Shown here: positions 57,121 through 64,000 of the stretch, in pieces
How positions within the stretch are numbered: the first letter of the stretch is position 1
Layout of the letters: each line of letters opens with the position of its first letter
Source of the DNA: Rhizobacter sp. AJA081-3
GTDB lineage: Bacteria > Pseudomonadota > Gammaproteobacteria > Burkholderiales > Burkholderiaceae_C
DNA length: 64,000 nucleotides
Reading direction: 5' to 3'
NCBI RefSeq assembly: GCF_017795745.1
Contig: NZ_CP059067.1
Span: 1,364,001 to 1,428,000, forward strand
Position numbers and translations under genes: made by a program
The notes under the pieces: model-generated
Told to the model about the DNA's origin: nothing
Seen by the model: only the letters and a program-made list of their open reading frames with translations
Database searches by the model: none

Positions 57121-58095
57121 TCAAAGGCGGGTGAAGTGCCAGGGCGCCTCGACGCGCGCACGCAGCACGCGCTCGAAGTGACCGGGGTCGTGCGGGGTCA
57201 GCAAATGGGCGTCGCGTGGCAGGAAGAAGTCCCACAGCCGCGAGATCCAGAAGCGCAGGGCCGCAGCGCGCATCATCGCCGGCAGCAGGCGGAGTTCGGA
57301 GCTGGCCAGCGGCCGCACCGCGTCGTAGGCGGCCACGAAGGCCTGCGCACGCTCCTCGTCGAGGCGTCCGCTGGCCAGGTCGATGCACCAGTCGTTCAGG
57401 CACACGCCGACATCGAACAGCAACTTGTCGACGCCGGCGAAGTAGAAGTCGAAGAAGCCGGTGAGCTGATCGCGGCCATCGTCGCCCGCCTCGAACATCA
57501 CGTTGTCGCGGAACAGGTCGGCATGGATCGCCGCCTCGGGCAAGCCACGGTGCGCTGCCGAATCGGCGAGCTGGCGCTGGAAGGCGAGCTCGGTGTCGAG
57601 CAGCTTGGCCTGCTCCGACGTGACGAAGGGGCGCACCACCGGGGCGGTCTCGGCCCACCAGGCCAGGCCGCGCAGGTTGGGTTGCACCATCGGGAAGTCG
57701 TGCGCCGCCAGGTGCATGCGCGCGAGCATGTCGCCGACCATCGCGCAGTGCGGCGCGTCCGGCGCCAGGTGGTGCCGCCCGCGCAGCCGGTCGACCACGG
57801 CCGCCGGCTTGCCCTTGAGCGTGTGCAGGATCTCGCCGCGTGCGTCGCCGTAGGGCCGCGGCACCGGGATGCCGCGCTCGGACAGGTGCTTCATCAGCTG
57901 CAGGTAGAAGGGCAGCTGCTCGTGCGTGAGCCGCTCGAACAGCGTGAGCACGTAGCGCCCATGCGCCGTGTCGGCGAAGTAGTTGGTGTTCTCGATGCCG
58001 CTGGAGATCGGCTGCAGCGACTTCAGCTCGCCGATGGACAGGCGTGCGATCAGCGCGGCCGCCTCGTCGAACGAGACCTCGGTGTAGACCGCCAT
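57121..58095 (-). CDS. thrB: Homoserine kinase (aminoglycoside-phosphotransferase fold)
   Basis: 324-aa kinase phosphorylating homoserine in threonine synthesis; this is the APH-fold type found in pseudomonads and Betaproteobacteria, not the GHMP type. Start MAVYTEVSFDEAAALIA, ISSGIENTNYFADT (nucleotide loop), AIHADLFRDNVMF (Brenner-like catalytic loop) and FFDFYFAGVDKLLFDVGV are conserved. DUF2782 and polA lie upstream, an arrangement known from related Burkholderiales, suggesting this is core-genome flank. Confidence 0.93.
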   Translation of the reverse strand: MAVYTEVSFDEAAALIARLSIGELKSLQPISSGIENTNYFADTAHGRYVLTLFERLTHEQLPFYLQLMKHLSERGIPVPRPYGDARGEILHTLKGKPAAVVDRLRGRHHLAPDAPHCAMVGDMLARMHLAAHDFPMVQPNLRGLAWWAETAPVVRPFVTSEQAKLLDTELAFQRQLADSAAHRGLPEAAIHADLFRDNVMFEAGDDGRDQLTGFFDFYFAGVDKLLFDVGVCLNDWCIDLASGRLDEERAQAFVAAYDAVRPLASSELRLLPAMMRAAALRFWISRLWDFFLPRDAHLLTPHDPGHFERVLRARVEAPWHFTRL

Positions 58096-58102
58096 CGCCG
58101 CG

Positions 58103-58426
58103 TCAGAAGCTCAGCACGTGCCAGACCCGCTTGCCCGCCGCGCCTCGCGTGGTGTTGACGCCTTCGGACAGGTCGCGCGAGCCGTCGCCGACCAGGATCT
58201 CGTAACTCTGCTTCGTGCCGACCTTGGGCGTGACGACGATGCGCTGCGTGGTGCCGCGCACGCGCAGTTCCTCGATGCGGCTGCCTTCGTCTTCGTGCAC
58301 CAGCCGCTCGACCCTGGGCTCGGCCGTGGCCGCTGCCGGCGCCTTGGCTTCCTGGGCGACCGCGGGGCCGGCCAGGGCCAGCAGCCAGGCGGCAGCGAGG
58401 ACGTGCGGGGTGTTCATGGGGCTCAT
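58103..58426 (-). CDS. DUF2782 periplasmic protein
   Basis: 107-aa protein with a cleavable signal peptide (HVLAAAWLLALAGPAVAQEA) and a small beta domain (RIEELRVRGTTQRIVVTPK, SYEILVGDGSRDLS, WHVLSF) of the DUF2782 family. An internal Met at 58417 is an equally good start. It lies between thrB and the divergently transcribed polA, with 32 bp to polA. Function unknown. Confidence 0.8.
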   Translation of the reverse strand: MSPMNTPHVLAAAWLLALAGPAVAQEAKAPAAATAEPRVERLVHEDEGSRIEELRVRGTTQRIVVTPKVGTKQSYEILVGDGSRDLSEGVNTTRGAAGKRVWHVLSF

Positions 58427-58458
58427 TCTAGGCGCCGGGCTTGCTCCACAATCCCGCC

Positions 58459-61209
58459 ATGACGACGAAGACCCTGCTGCTGGTGGATGGCTCGAGCTAC
58501 CTGTATCGCGCCTACCACGCGCTGCCCGACCTGCGCAGCCCCGACGGCTTCCCGACCGGCGCCATCCACGGCATGGTGGCCATGCTCAAGCGCGCGCTGC
58601 AGGACGTGCAGCCCGAGCACGCCGCCTGCGTGTTCGACGCCAAGGGCGACACCTTCCGCAACGAGTGGTACCCCGAGTACAAGGCGCAGCGCGCGCCGAT
58701 GCCCGAAGACCTGGTCAAGCAGATCGAGCCGATCCACGAGGTGGTGAAGCTGCTCGGCTGGCCGGTGCTGGTGCCCCCGGGGATCGAGGCCGACGACGCC
58801 ATCGGCACGCTGGCGCGCCTGGCTGCGGCCAGCGGCCACGAGGTGATCATCTCCACCGGCGACAAGGACCTGGCGCAACTGGTGGGCGAGCACGTCACGC
58901 TGATCAACACGATGAGCAACGAGCGGCTCGACGTGCCCGGCGTGCTGGCCAAGTTCGGCGTGCCGCCGGAGCGCATCGTCGACTACCTGACCCTGATGGG
59001 CGACACGGTCGACAACGTGCCCGGCGTCGAGAAGGTCGGCCCGAAGACGGCTGCCAAGTGGATCGCCGAACACGGCTCGCTCGATGGCGTGATCGCCGCC
59101 GCCGAGACGATCAAGGGCGTCGCCGGCGAGAACCTGCGCAAGGCGCTCGACTGGCTGCCGACCGGGAAACGGCTCGTCACGGTGGTGACCGACTGCGACC
59201 TGGCCGCCCAGGTGCCCGGCTTCCCCTCGCTCGACGCGCTGGCGCTGCAACCGGTGAACCGCGAAGGGCTGCTCGACTTCTATGGCCGCTTCGGCTTCAA
59301 GACCTGGAAGAAGGACCTCGAGGCCGCGCTGGGTTCGTCGGCCGCCGCCGGAGCCGAGGGCGAGCACCCACCGGCCGCTGCGCCGGCGGCGGCCGCGAGC
59401 ATCGACAAACACTACGAGACGGTACTCACGCACGAGGCGCTGAAACGCTGGCTGGAGCGCATCCGCGAGGCGCCTCTGACCGCGATCGACACCGAGACCG
59501 ATTCACTGGACGGCATGACGGCGCGCATCGTCGGCATCTCGCTGTCGGTGAAGGTCGGCGAGGCGGCCTACATCCCGCTGGCGCACAGTTATGCCGACGC
59601 GCCGGACCAGCTGCCGATGGCCGAGGTGCTCGCCGCGCTGAAGCCCTGGCTCGAAGATCCGAAGGCGCTCAAGCTCGGCCAGAACATCAAGTACGACACC
59701 CATGTGTTCGCCAACGCCGGCATCGCCGTGCGCGGCTATGCGCACGACACCCTGCTCGAGAGCTATGTGTTCGAGGCGCACAAGCCGCACGGCCTGGAGA
59801 GCCTCTCCTCGCGCCACCTCGGCCGCAGCGGCCTGAGCTATGAAGACGTCTGCGGCAAGGGCGTGCACCAGATCCCGTTCGCGCAGGTCGAGGTGCAGCG
59901 TGCCGCCGAGTACTCGTGCGAGGACAGCGACATGACGCTGCATGTGCACGAAGTGCTCTGGCCGCAGCTTCGCGAGCAGGCCGGGCCGCTGTTCGTCTAC
60001 GAGAAGATCGAGATGCCCAGCGTGGTGGTGCTCGGCCGCATCGAGCGCCACGGCGTGCTGATCGACTCGGCCGTGCTGGCGCGGCAGAGCCACGAACTGG
60101 CCGAACGGCTGATGGCGCTGGAGCGAGAGGCGCACGAGCTCGCCGGCCAGCCCTTCAACCTGGGCAGCCCCAAGCAGATCGGCGAGATCCTGTTCGGCAA
60201 GCTCGGCCTGCCGGTGAAGAAGAAGACCGCCAGCGGCGCGCCCTCCACCGATGAAGAGGTGCTGGCCGAACTCGCTGCCGACTACCCGCTGCCGGCCAAG
60301 CTGCTGGAGCATCGCAGCCTCGCCAAGCTCAAGGGCACCTACACCGACAAGCTGCCGCTGATGGTCAACCCCGCCACCGGCCGGGTGCACACCCACTACG
60401 CGCAGGCGGTGGCGGTGACGGGGCGGCTGGCCAGCAACGACCCGAACCTGCAGAACATCCCGATCCGCACGCCCGAAGGCCGTCGCGTGCGAGAGGCCTT
60501 CATCGCGCCGCCGGGATGTTCGATCCTGAGTGCCGACTACTCGCAGATCGAGCTGCGCATCATGGCGCACATCAGCGAGGACCCGGGCTTGCTGAAGGCC
60601 TTTGCCGAAGGCATGGACGTGCACCGCGCCACCGCCAGCGAGGTGTTCGGCATCGAACCGGCGGCCGTGACCAGCGAACAGCGCCGCTATGCGAAGACGA
60701 TCAACTTCGGCCTCATCTATGGCATGGGCGCCTTCGGTCTGGCGCAGAGCCTGGGCATCGAACGCAGCGCGGCCAGCACCTACATCGAGCGCTACTTCCA
60801 GCGTTTTGCCGGCGTGAAACGCTACATGGACGAGACCAAGGCCTCCGCCAAGGCCAAAGGCTACGTCGAGACGCTGTTCGGCCGGCGCATCTACCTGCCC
60901 GAGATCAACGGGGGCAACGGCCCGCGCAAGAGCGGCGCCGAGCGGCAGGCGATCAACGCGCCGATGCAGGGCACGGCGGCCGACCTGATCAAGCTGGCCA
61001 TGGTGGCCGTGCAGGACCTGATCGACCACGAGAAGCGCGCCACCCGGATGATCATGCAGGTGCACGACGAACTGGTGTTCGAGGTGCCCGAGGCAGAGAT
61101 CGCCTGGGCCCGCGAGGCGGTGCCGCGCGTGATGGCCGCGGTGGCGCAGTTCAGGGTGCCGCTGCTCGCCGAGGTGGGGGTGGGGCCGAACTGGGATCAG
61201 GCGCATTGA
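58459..61209 (+). CDS. polA: DNA polymerase I
   Basis: 916-aa polymerase with all three domains: 5'-3' exonuclease (LLLVDGSSYLYRAYHALPDL, STGDKDLAQLV), active-looking 3'-5' exonuclease (AIDTETDSLDGM), and polymerase motifs A (LSADYSQIELR), B (RRYAKTINFGLIYGMG) and C (MQVHDELVFEV). Start at ATG 58459; the frame to 58441 has no ribosome site. Housekeeping replication/repair gene. Confidence 0.97.
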   Translation: MTTKTLLLVDGSSYLYRAYHALPDLRSPDGFPTGAIHGMVAMLKRALQDVQPEHAACVFDAKGDTFRNEWYPEYKAQRAPMPEDLVKQIEPIHEVVKLLGWPVLVPPGIEADDAIGTLARLAAASGHEVIISTGDKDLAQLVGEHVTLINTMSNERLDVPGVLAKFGVPPERIVDYLTLMGDTVDNVPGVEKVGPKTAAKWIAEHGSLDGVIAAAETIKGVAGENLRKALDWLPTGKRLVTVVTDCDLAAQVPGFPSLDALALQPVNREGLLDFYGRFGFKTWKKDLEAALGSSAAAGAEGEHPPAAAPAAAASIDKHYETVLTHEALKRWLERIREAPLTAIDTETDSLDGMTARIVGISLSVKVGEAAYIPLAHSYADAPDQLPMAEVLAALKPWLEDPKALKLGQNIKYDTHVFANAGIAVRGYAHDTLLESYVFEAHKPHGLESLSSRHLGRSGLSYEDVCGKGVHQIPFAQVEVQRAAEYSCEDSDMTLHVHEVLWPQLREQAGPLFVYEKIEMPSVVVLGRIERHGVLIDSAVLARQSHELAERLMALEREAHELAGQPFNLGSPKQIGEILFGKLGLPVKKKTASGAPSTDEEVLAELAADYPLPAKLLEHRSLAKLKGTYTDKLPLMVNPATGRVHTHYAQAVAVTGRLASNDPNLQNIPIRTPEGRRVREAFIAPPGCSILSADYSQIELRIMAHISEDPGLLKAFAEGMDVHRATASEVFGIEPAAVTSEQRRYAKTINFGLIYGMGAFGLAQSLGIERSAASTYIERYFQRFAGVKRYMDETKASAKAKGYVETLFGRRIYLPEINGGNGPRKSGAERQAINAPMQGTAADLIKLAMVAVQDLIDHEKRATRMIMQVHDELVFEVPEAEIAWAREAVPRVMAAVAQFRVPLLAEVGVGPNWDQAH

Positions 61210-61245
61210 ACGTGGACTTCCGAAGCGCTTGAGGGAGAGAAAGAT

Positions 61246-64000
61246 ATGAGGCATCACGTCGGCGTGGCGGCACTTGCGATCGCCTGCTGTTGCGCATTGC
61301 CCGTGACGGCACAGCCGAAGGCTCAGGGCTTCCCGACCGATCCGGCGCAGCTCGAGGCGATGATGAATGGCTATGCGCCCTTGCTGGCACACGAGACCGC
61401 ACCCGCCACGCGCCCGTATCCGGACTATTTCGGTCAGGCCGCCAGATTGACCGAGCACCTGCCGACGGAGCGTGCCGCGCTGCCTCGCCGCCCTCCGCGC
61501 GGTCCGTCGCTGGTCGTCTTGCCCGTGCAGACCGAGGCGTTCGGATTCGGCGCTCCATTCCTTGCCCTCCTCGGGGCCGAGTTGGACATGCAATTGCAGG
61601 AGAAGGGCCTGTCGGCGACGCGCCAGACGGATGCGGTGGATGCTCACGGGCCGTTCGTTCGGCGCTTCGACGAAGTGCACCTGGCCAACCTGCAAAACGA
61701 ATACCCGGAGCAGCGCCTTGTGATGCTGCACGCGGGACATGATGGCATCGACAAGTTCTTCCTCTCCCTGGTTGTTAGCGATCGGCAAGGCAAGCGTGTC
61801 GTGCAAGAGTCCCTCGTGCTGCCCGAATCCCCCGAGGCGGCCTTACTGGAAGCCGGTGGTGCCTTGGCACGAATGCTGGCTTCGGCAGGTCTTGCCGGAA
61901 CGGCGCCGGGCGCGCGCGAAACGGCCGGTGCTTGCGAGGCCGCACACTGGCAGTTGGGGGTCGGGACAGCGCCCCGATCGCCGCGCCAGCAGGCTTGCGA
62001 GGCACTTGTCGTCGGCATGCTGCTACCCGACTTCGGGACCGAATGGCCACCGACGCCGTTGTCGACGCCCGCGAGGCTGGCGTGGCTGGCTCGCGCCCAC
62101 GCCTCGGCGACGCGCAGTCCAGCGGGCGACGAACTGGCGCAGTCGATCCGCGCGCTGGCGATGCAGCAACTCGGCTTTCCGGCGTCGCTGCCCGCGCCAT
62201 CAGCCGCTTCGGCCAGCGACCCCGTCGTCGGCAAGCTCATGGCACTGGCGAGACTGGACCGCGTCGATCAGGCCCCGGTGCAGTCGACCCGCGAAGAACG
62301 GGCGCGCAGAGTTGGCGCCATCGTGCGCGACATACCCGCCTTCGCCTCGGTGCTGGTGGGCTACCGTGGCGAGTTGCTGGATGCTTTCGGCGAGATCGAC
62401 CTGTGCGAAATCGAGCTCGTGCTGCCAGGCGCGATGCCGCGCGAACGATGCCGTGCCACACCAGGGCGCTCGACAGCGCCGGCACGTTCTGCAACGCCGA
62501 TCGAGCGCCTGGCCTACCAGGAGTGGCGCATCGCAGGCCCCTACCGCGACCTGTTCCGACTGTCGCAGAGCCTGGGTCGGCGCCAAGCCACAGATGCGCT
62601 GATCGCGAGCCTTCCGGCCGATCTGGCGGCACACCCGTTCGTCGATCGGCAAGTGATCCGGCAATCGCAGCGCCCGACATCCAGCCCTGGCTTCGATGAC
62701 GCACTCGCCGCGACGCGGCGGTCGTCGCAAAGGATCCTGTCGAATCACGTCAATCTTCAGCGCGGGGACACCTGGGCGCGGCGCTGGTCCATCTCGGAGC
62801 GCCCGGTCTCGAGCAACATGAACATCGTCAACGACGATCAGGTTCGTGTATTCGCCGATGACGAGCTGCGTCTGATGTCTGTGATGAAGTTCGATCGATT
62901 CGTGGACAACGGGCTGCGCAGTGAACGAAGGGTGGCCGGCGAACGGGCCTTCTTTCTCGCGCCGGACCGTGGTCAGGTGCAGTTCGCGAAGATGCAGGCC
63001 ACCATGAAGCGAACGCCGATGCCGGCCGCGTCCAAGGGGGCGCTCGGTTCCGCCCCGATCGCACGGGTTCCGAATCATCCCTTCGGTCAGTCGTTGTCCA
63101 ACCGCGGCGAATCGAACGAAGCTGCTCTGGCCGATCGCGTGGCGGCGTCTCCTCTGGATCTGGACGCACGGCTGCGACTGGCCTTGTATCGGATCAAGCG
63201 TGGTGGATCCGTGGCCGACGCCGTGATGATGATCAGTGCCCGGCCCGACGACAAGCGGCGCGACGAGCGCATCGGCGAGTCTCATGCTTGGGCGACTCCT
63301 GCACATGCCTTCTTCTTCTCCGGCGAACTCGAGGCCGCAGGCGTGTTCTACGAGAAGGTGATTCAGATCGGCACCGGCAGCGACTCCGACCTGCTGGCGC
63401 GCAGTCGACTGCCGCAGATTGCCGGACAGTGGACGCAAATGCTCGAGGCCTCGCAGCGTCGACTTCAGCGATACGACACCGAAGCCGCGCGGCGGGACGT
63501 AGCGGCGCTGATGTTCATGCGTCGAGAGCCTGCGTCGGCCTGGCAGACGCTGCTGCCGCGCATTGCTGCTAGCGATACCGTCAATCTGTGGCATGGTGCC
63601 ATGGTGGGGCACCGCATCGAGGGGGCCGACATCAAGCAGGTCGACGCCTGGATCGTCCAGAATCGGCTGGAGAAATCGCAAGTCGACCATGCCGACGCCG
63701 ATCGTCTCTATCAGCATCTGCTTTCCGTGATTGATCGCGTTCCCACCGAGGCGCAGTTGGCTCGCCTCAAGCAGCGCGGTGCCAGCGTGTACACGGGCAC
63801 GCAGCCACGGCTGGCGGCTTCTGCACTGCTGCTGCGTTCTGCCCTGACCGGTACCTCGGCGGAAGAGGCCCGCAAGGCCGTTCTGGACGTGGTGATGGAC
63901 GAAAACGGCCAGCAGAATCGGTTTCTCATGCCCGGCTTCACCTGGGTGGCATGGCAGGCCACCAACGGCCGGGAGACGCTGCTGGACGCCGTGCGGGCGC
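61246..64000 (+). CDS. Large exported protein of unknown function (3' truncated by window edge)
   Basis: The frame is open without a stop from ATG 61246 to the last base, giving at least 918 codons. GAGGGAGA lies 7-14 nt upstream of the ATG. A signal peptide (MRHHVGVAALAIACCCALPV, cleavage near TAQP) implies export. Residues about 85-200 (SLVVLPVQTEAFGFGAPFLA, LVMLHAGHDGIDKFFLSLVV) resemble a TolB-N/CsgG-like fold. The rest is alpha-rich with repeat-like helices (AFFFSGELEAAGVFYEKVI), possibly TPR-type. Codon use is less GC-biased at third positions than in its neighbours (GAT, CTT, TTG, AGT are common), so horizontal transfer or low expression is possible. No family assigned. Confidence 0.8.
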   Translation, partial: MRHHVGVAALAIACCCALPVTAQPKAQGFPTDPAQLEAMMNGYAPLLAHETAPATRPYPDYFGQAARLTEHLPTERAALPRRPPRGPSLVVLPVQTEAFGFGAPFLALLGAELDMQLQEKGLSATRQTDAVDAHGPFVRRFDEVHLANLQNEYPEQRLVMLHAGHDGIDKFFLSLVVSDRQGKRVVQESLVLPESPEAALLEAGGALARMLASAGLAGTAPGARETAGACEAAHWQLGVGTAPRSPRQQACEALVVGMLLPDFGTEWPPTPLSTPARLAWLARAHASATRSPAGDELAQSIRALAMQQLGFPASLPAPSAASASDPVVGKLMALARLDRVDQAPVQSTREERARRVGAIVRDIPAFASVLVGYRGELLDAFGEIDLCEIELVLPGAMPRERCRATPGRSTAPARSATPIERLAYQEWRIAGPYRDLFRLSQSLGRRQATDALIASLPADLAAHPFVDRQVIRQSQRPTSSPGFDDALAATRRSSQRILSNHVNLQRGDTWARRWSISERPVSSNMNIVNDDQVRVFADDELRLMSVMKFDRFVDNGLRSERRVAGERAFFLAPDRGQVQFAKMQATMKRTPMPAASKGALGSAPIARVPNHPFGQSLSNRGESNEAALADRVAASPLDLDARLRLALYRIKRGGSVADAVMMISARPDDKRRDERIGESHAWATPAHAFFFSGELEAAGVFYEKVIQIGTGSDSDLLARSRLPQIAGQWTQMLEASQRRLQRYDTEAARRDVAALMFMRREPASAWQTLLPRIAASDTVNLWHGAMVGHRIEGADIKQVDAWIVQNRLEKSQVDHADADRLYQHLLSVIDRVPTEAQLARLKQRGASVYTGTQPRLAASALLLRSALTGTSAEEARKAVLDVVMDENGQQNRFLMPGFTWVAWQATNGRETLLDAVRA

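Noticed and set aside
59503-61806. 767-codon minus-strand ORF opposite polA
   Set aside because: Antisense shadow of polA and the next gene; no start context.
62200-63717. 505-codon minus-strand ORF opposite the right-edge gene
   Set aside because: The plus strand carries a continuous frame with signal peptide and ribosome site; the minus ORF is Arg/His-rich and lacks these.

Overview
This window is a near-complete purple-bacterial photosynthesis gene cluster in very GC-rich DNA. The organism looks like a betaproteobacterium of the Rubrivivax/Leptothrix branch of Burkholderiales. Reasons: the gene order; the aerobic cyclase acsF inside the puh operon; crtA next to crtD/crtC (spheroidene pathway); LH1 and LH2 alpha subunits with Ala/Thr-rich C-terminal tails; and a right flank with the thrB - DUF2782 - polA order known from this order. 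Species identity is inferred, not proven. I found no tRNA, rRNA, CRISPR array or insertion sequence.

Layout. 1-3506 (+): bchI (cut at the left edge), bchD, bchO. 3523-5692 (+): promoter with a PpsR/CrtJ site, then crtE-crtF. 5720-19312 (+): a second PpsR-type promoter and a superoperon bchCXYZ - 38-codon ORF - pufB - unassigned 75-aa membrane protein - pufALMC - ispH - crtA - crtD - crtC - 82-aa membrane protein. 21395-19355 (-): pucBA-pucC plus a 33-aa Trp-rich membrane peptide coupled to pucC. 39694-21492 (-): one roughly 18-kb string of 16 genes, mostly overlapping or closely spaced: bchF-N-B-H-L-M-lhaA-puhA-puhB-puhC-acsF-puhE-crtI-crtB-orf55-bciB. 40071-42485 (+): aerR-ppsR. 42559-46234 (+): bchG, a PucC-family transporter, bchP, a small membrane protein. 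46329-50498: a second PpsR paralogue coupled to a bacteriophytochrome without histidine kinase, facing a heme oxygenase that would supply its biliverdin. From about 50.6 kb the content changes to general genes: NDH-2, a ParA-like ATPase, PhoX behind a Pho box, an SDR, membrane proteins, thrB, DUF2782, polA, and a large exported protein running off the right edge.

Together the genes cover protoporphyrin to bacteriochlorophyll a (bchHDI, bchM, acsF, bciB, bchNBL, bchF, bchXYZ, bchC, bchG, bchP), GGPP to spheroidene/spheroidenone (crtE,B,I,C,D,F,A), the reaction centre with its cytochrome (pufLMC, puhA), LH1 and LH2, and assembly factors (puhB, puhC, puhE, lhaA, pucC). TGT-N12-ACA sites overlap the promoters of crtE, bchC, pucB and bchG, with one-mismatch versions at bchF and aerR, so the cluster appears to be a PpsR regulon. 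A far-red branch (BphP-PpsR2) is likely added.

Most worth a second look: the 75-aa protein between pufB and pufA; a PufC cytochrome with a C-terminal OmpA-like domain; the 33-aa peptide coupled to pucC; PpsR2 with a degenerate recognition helix; and crtC, which has no usable start codon where its conserved N-terminus begins.
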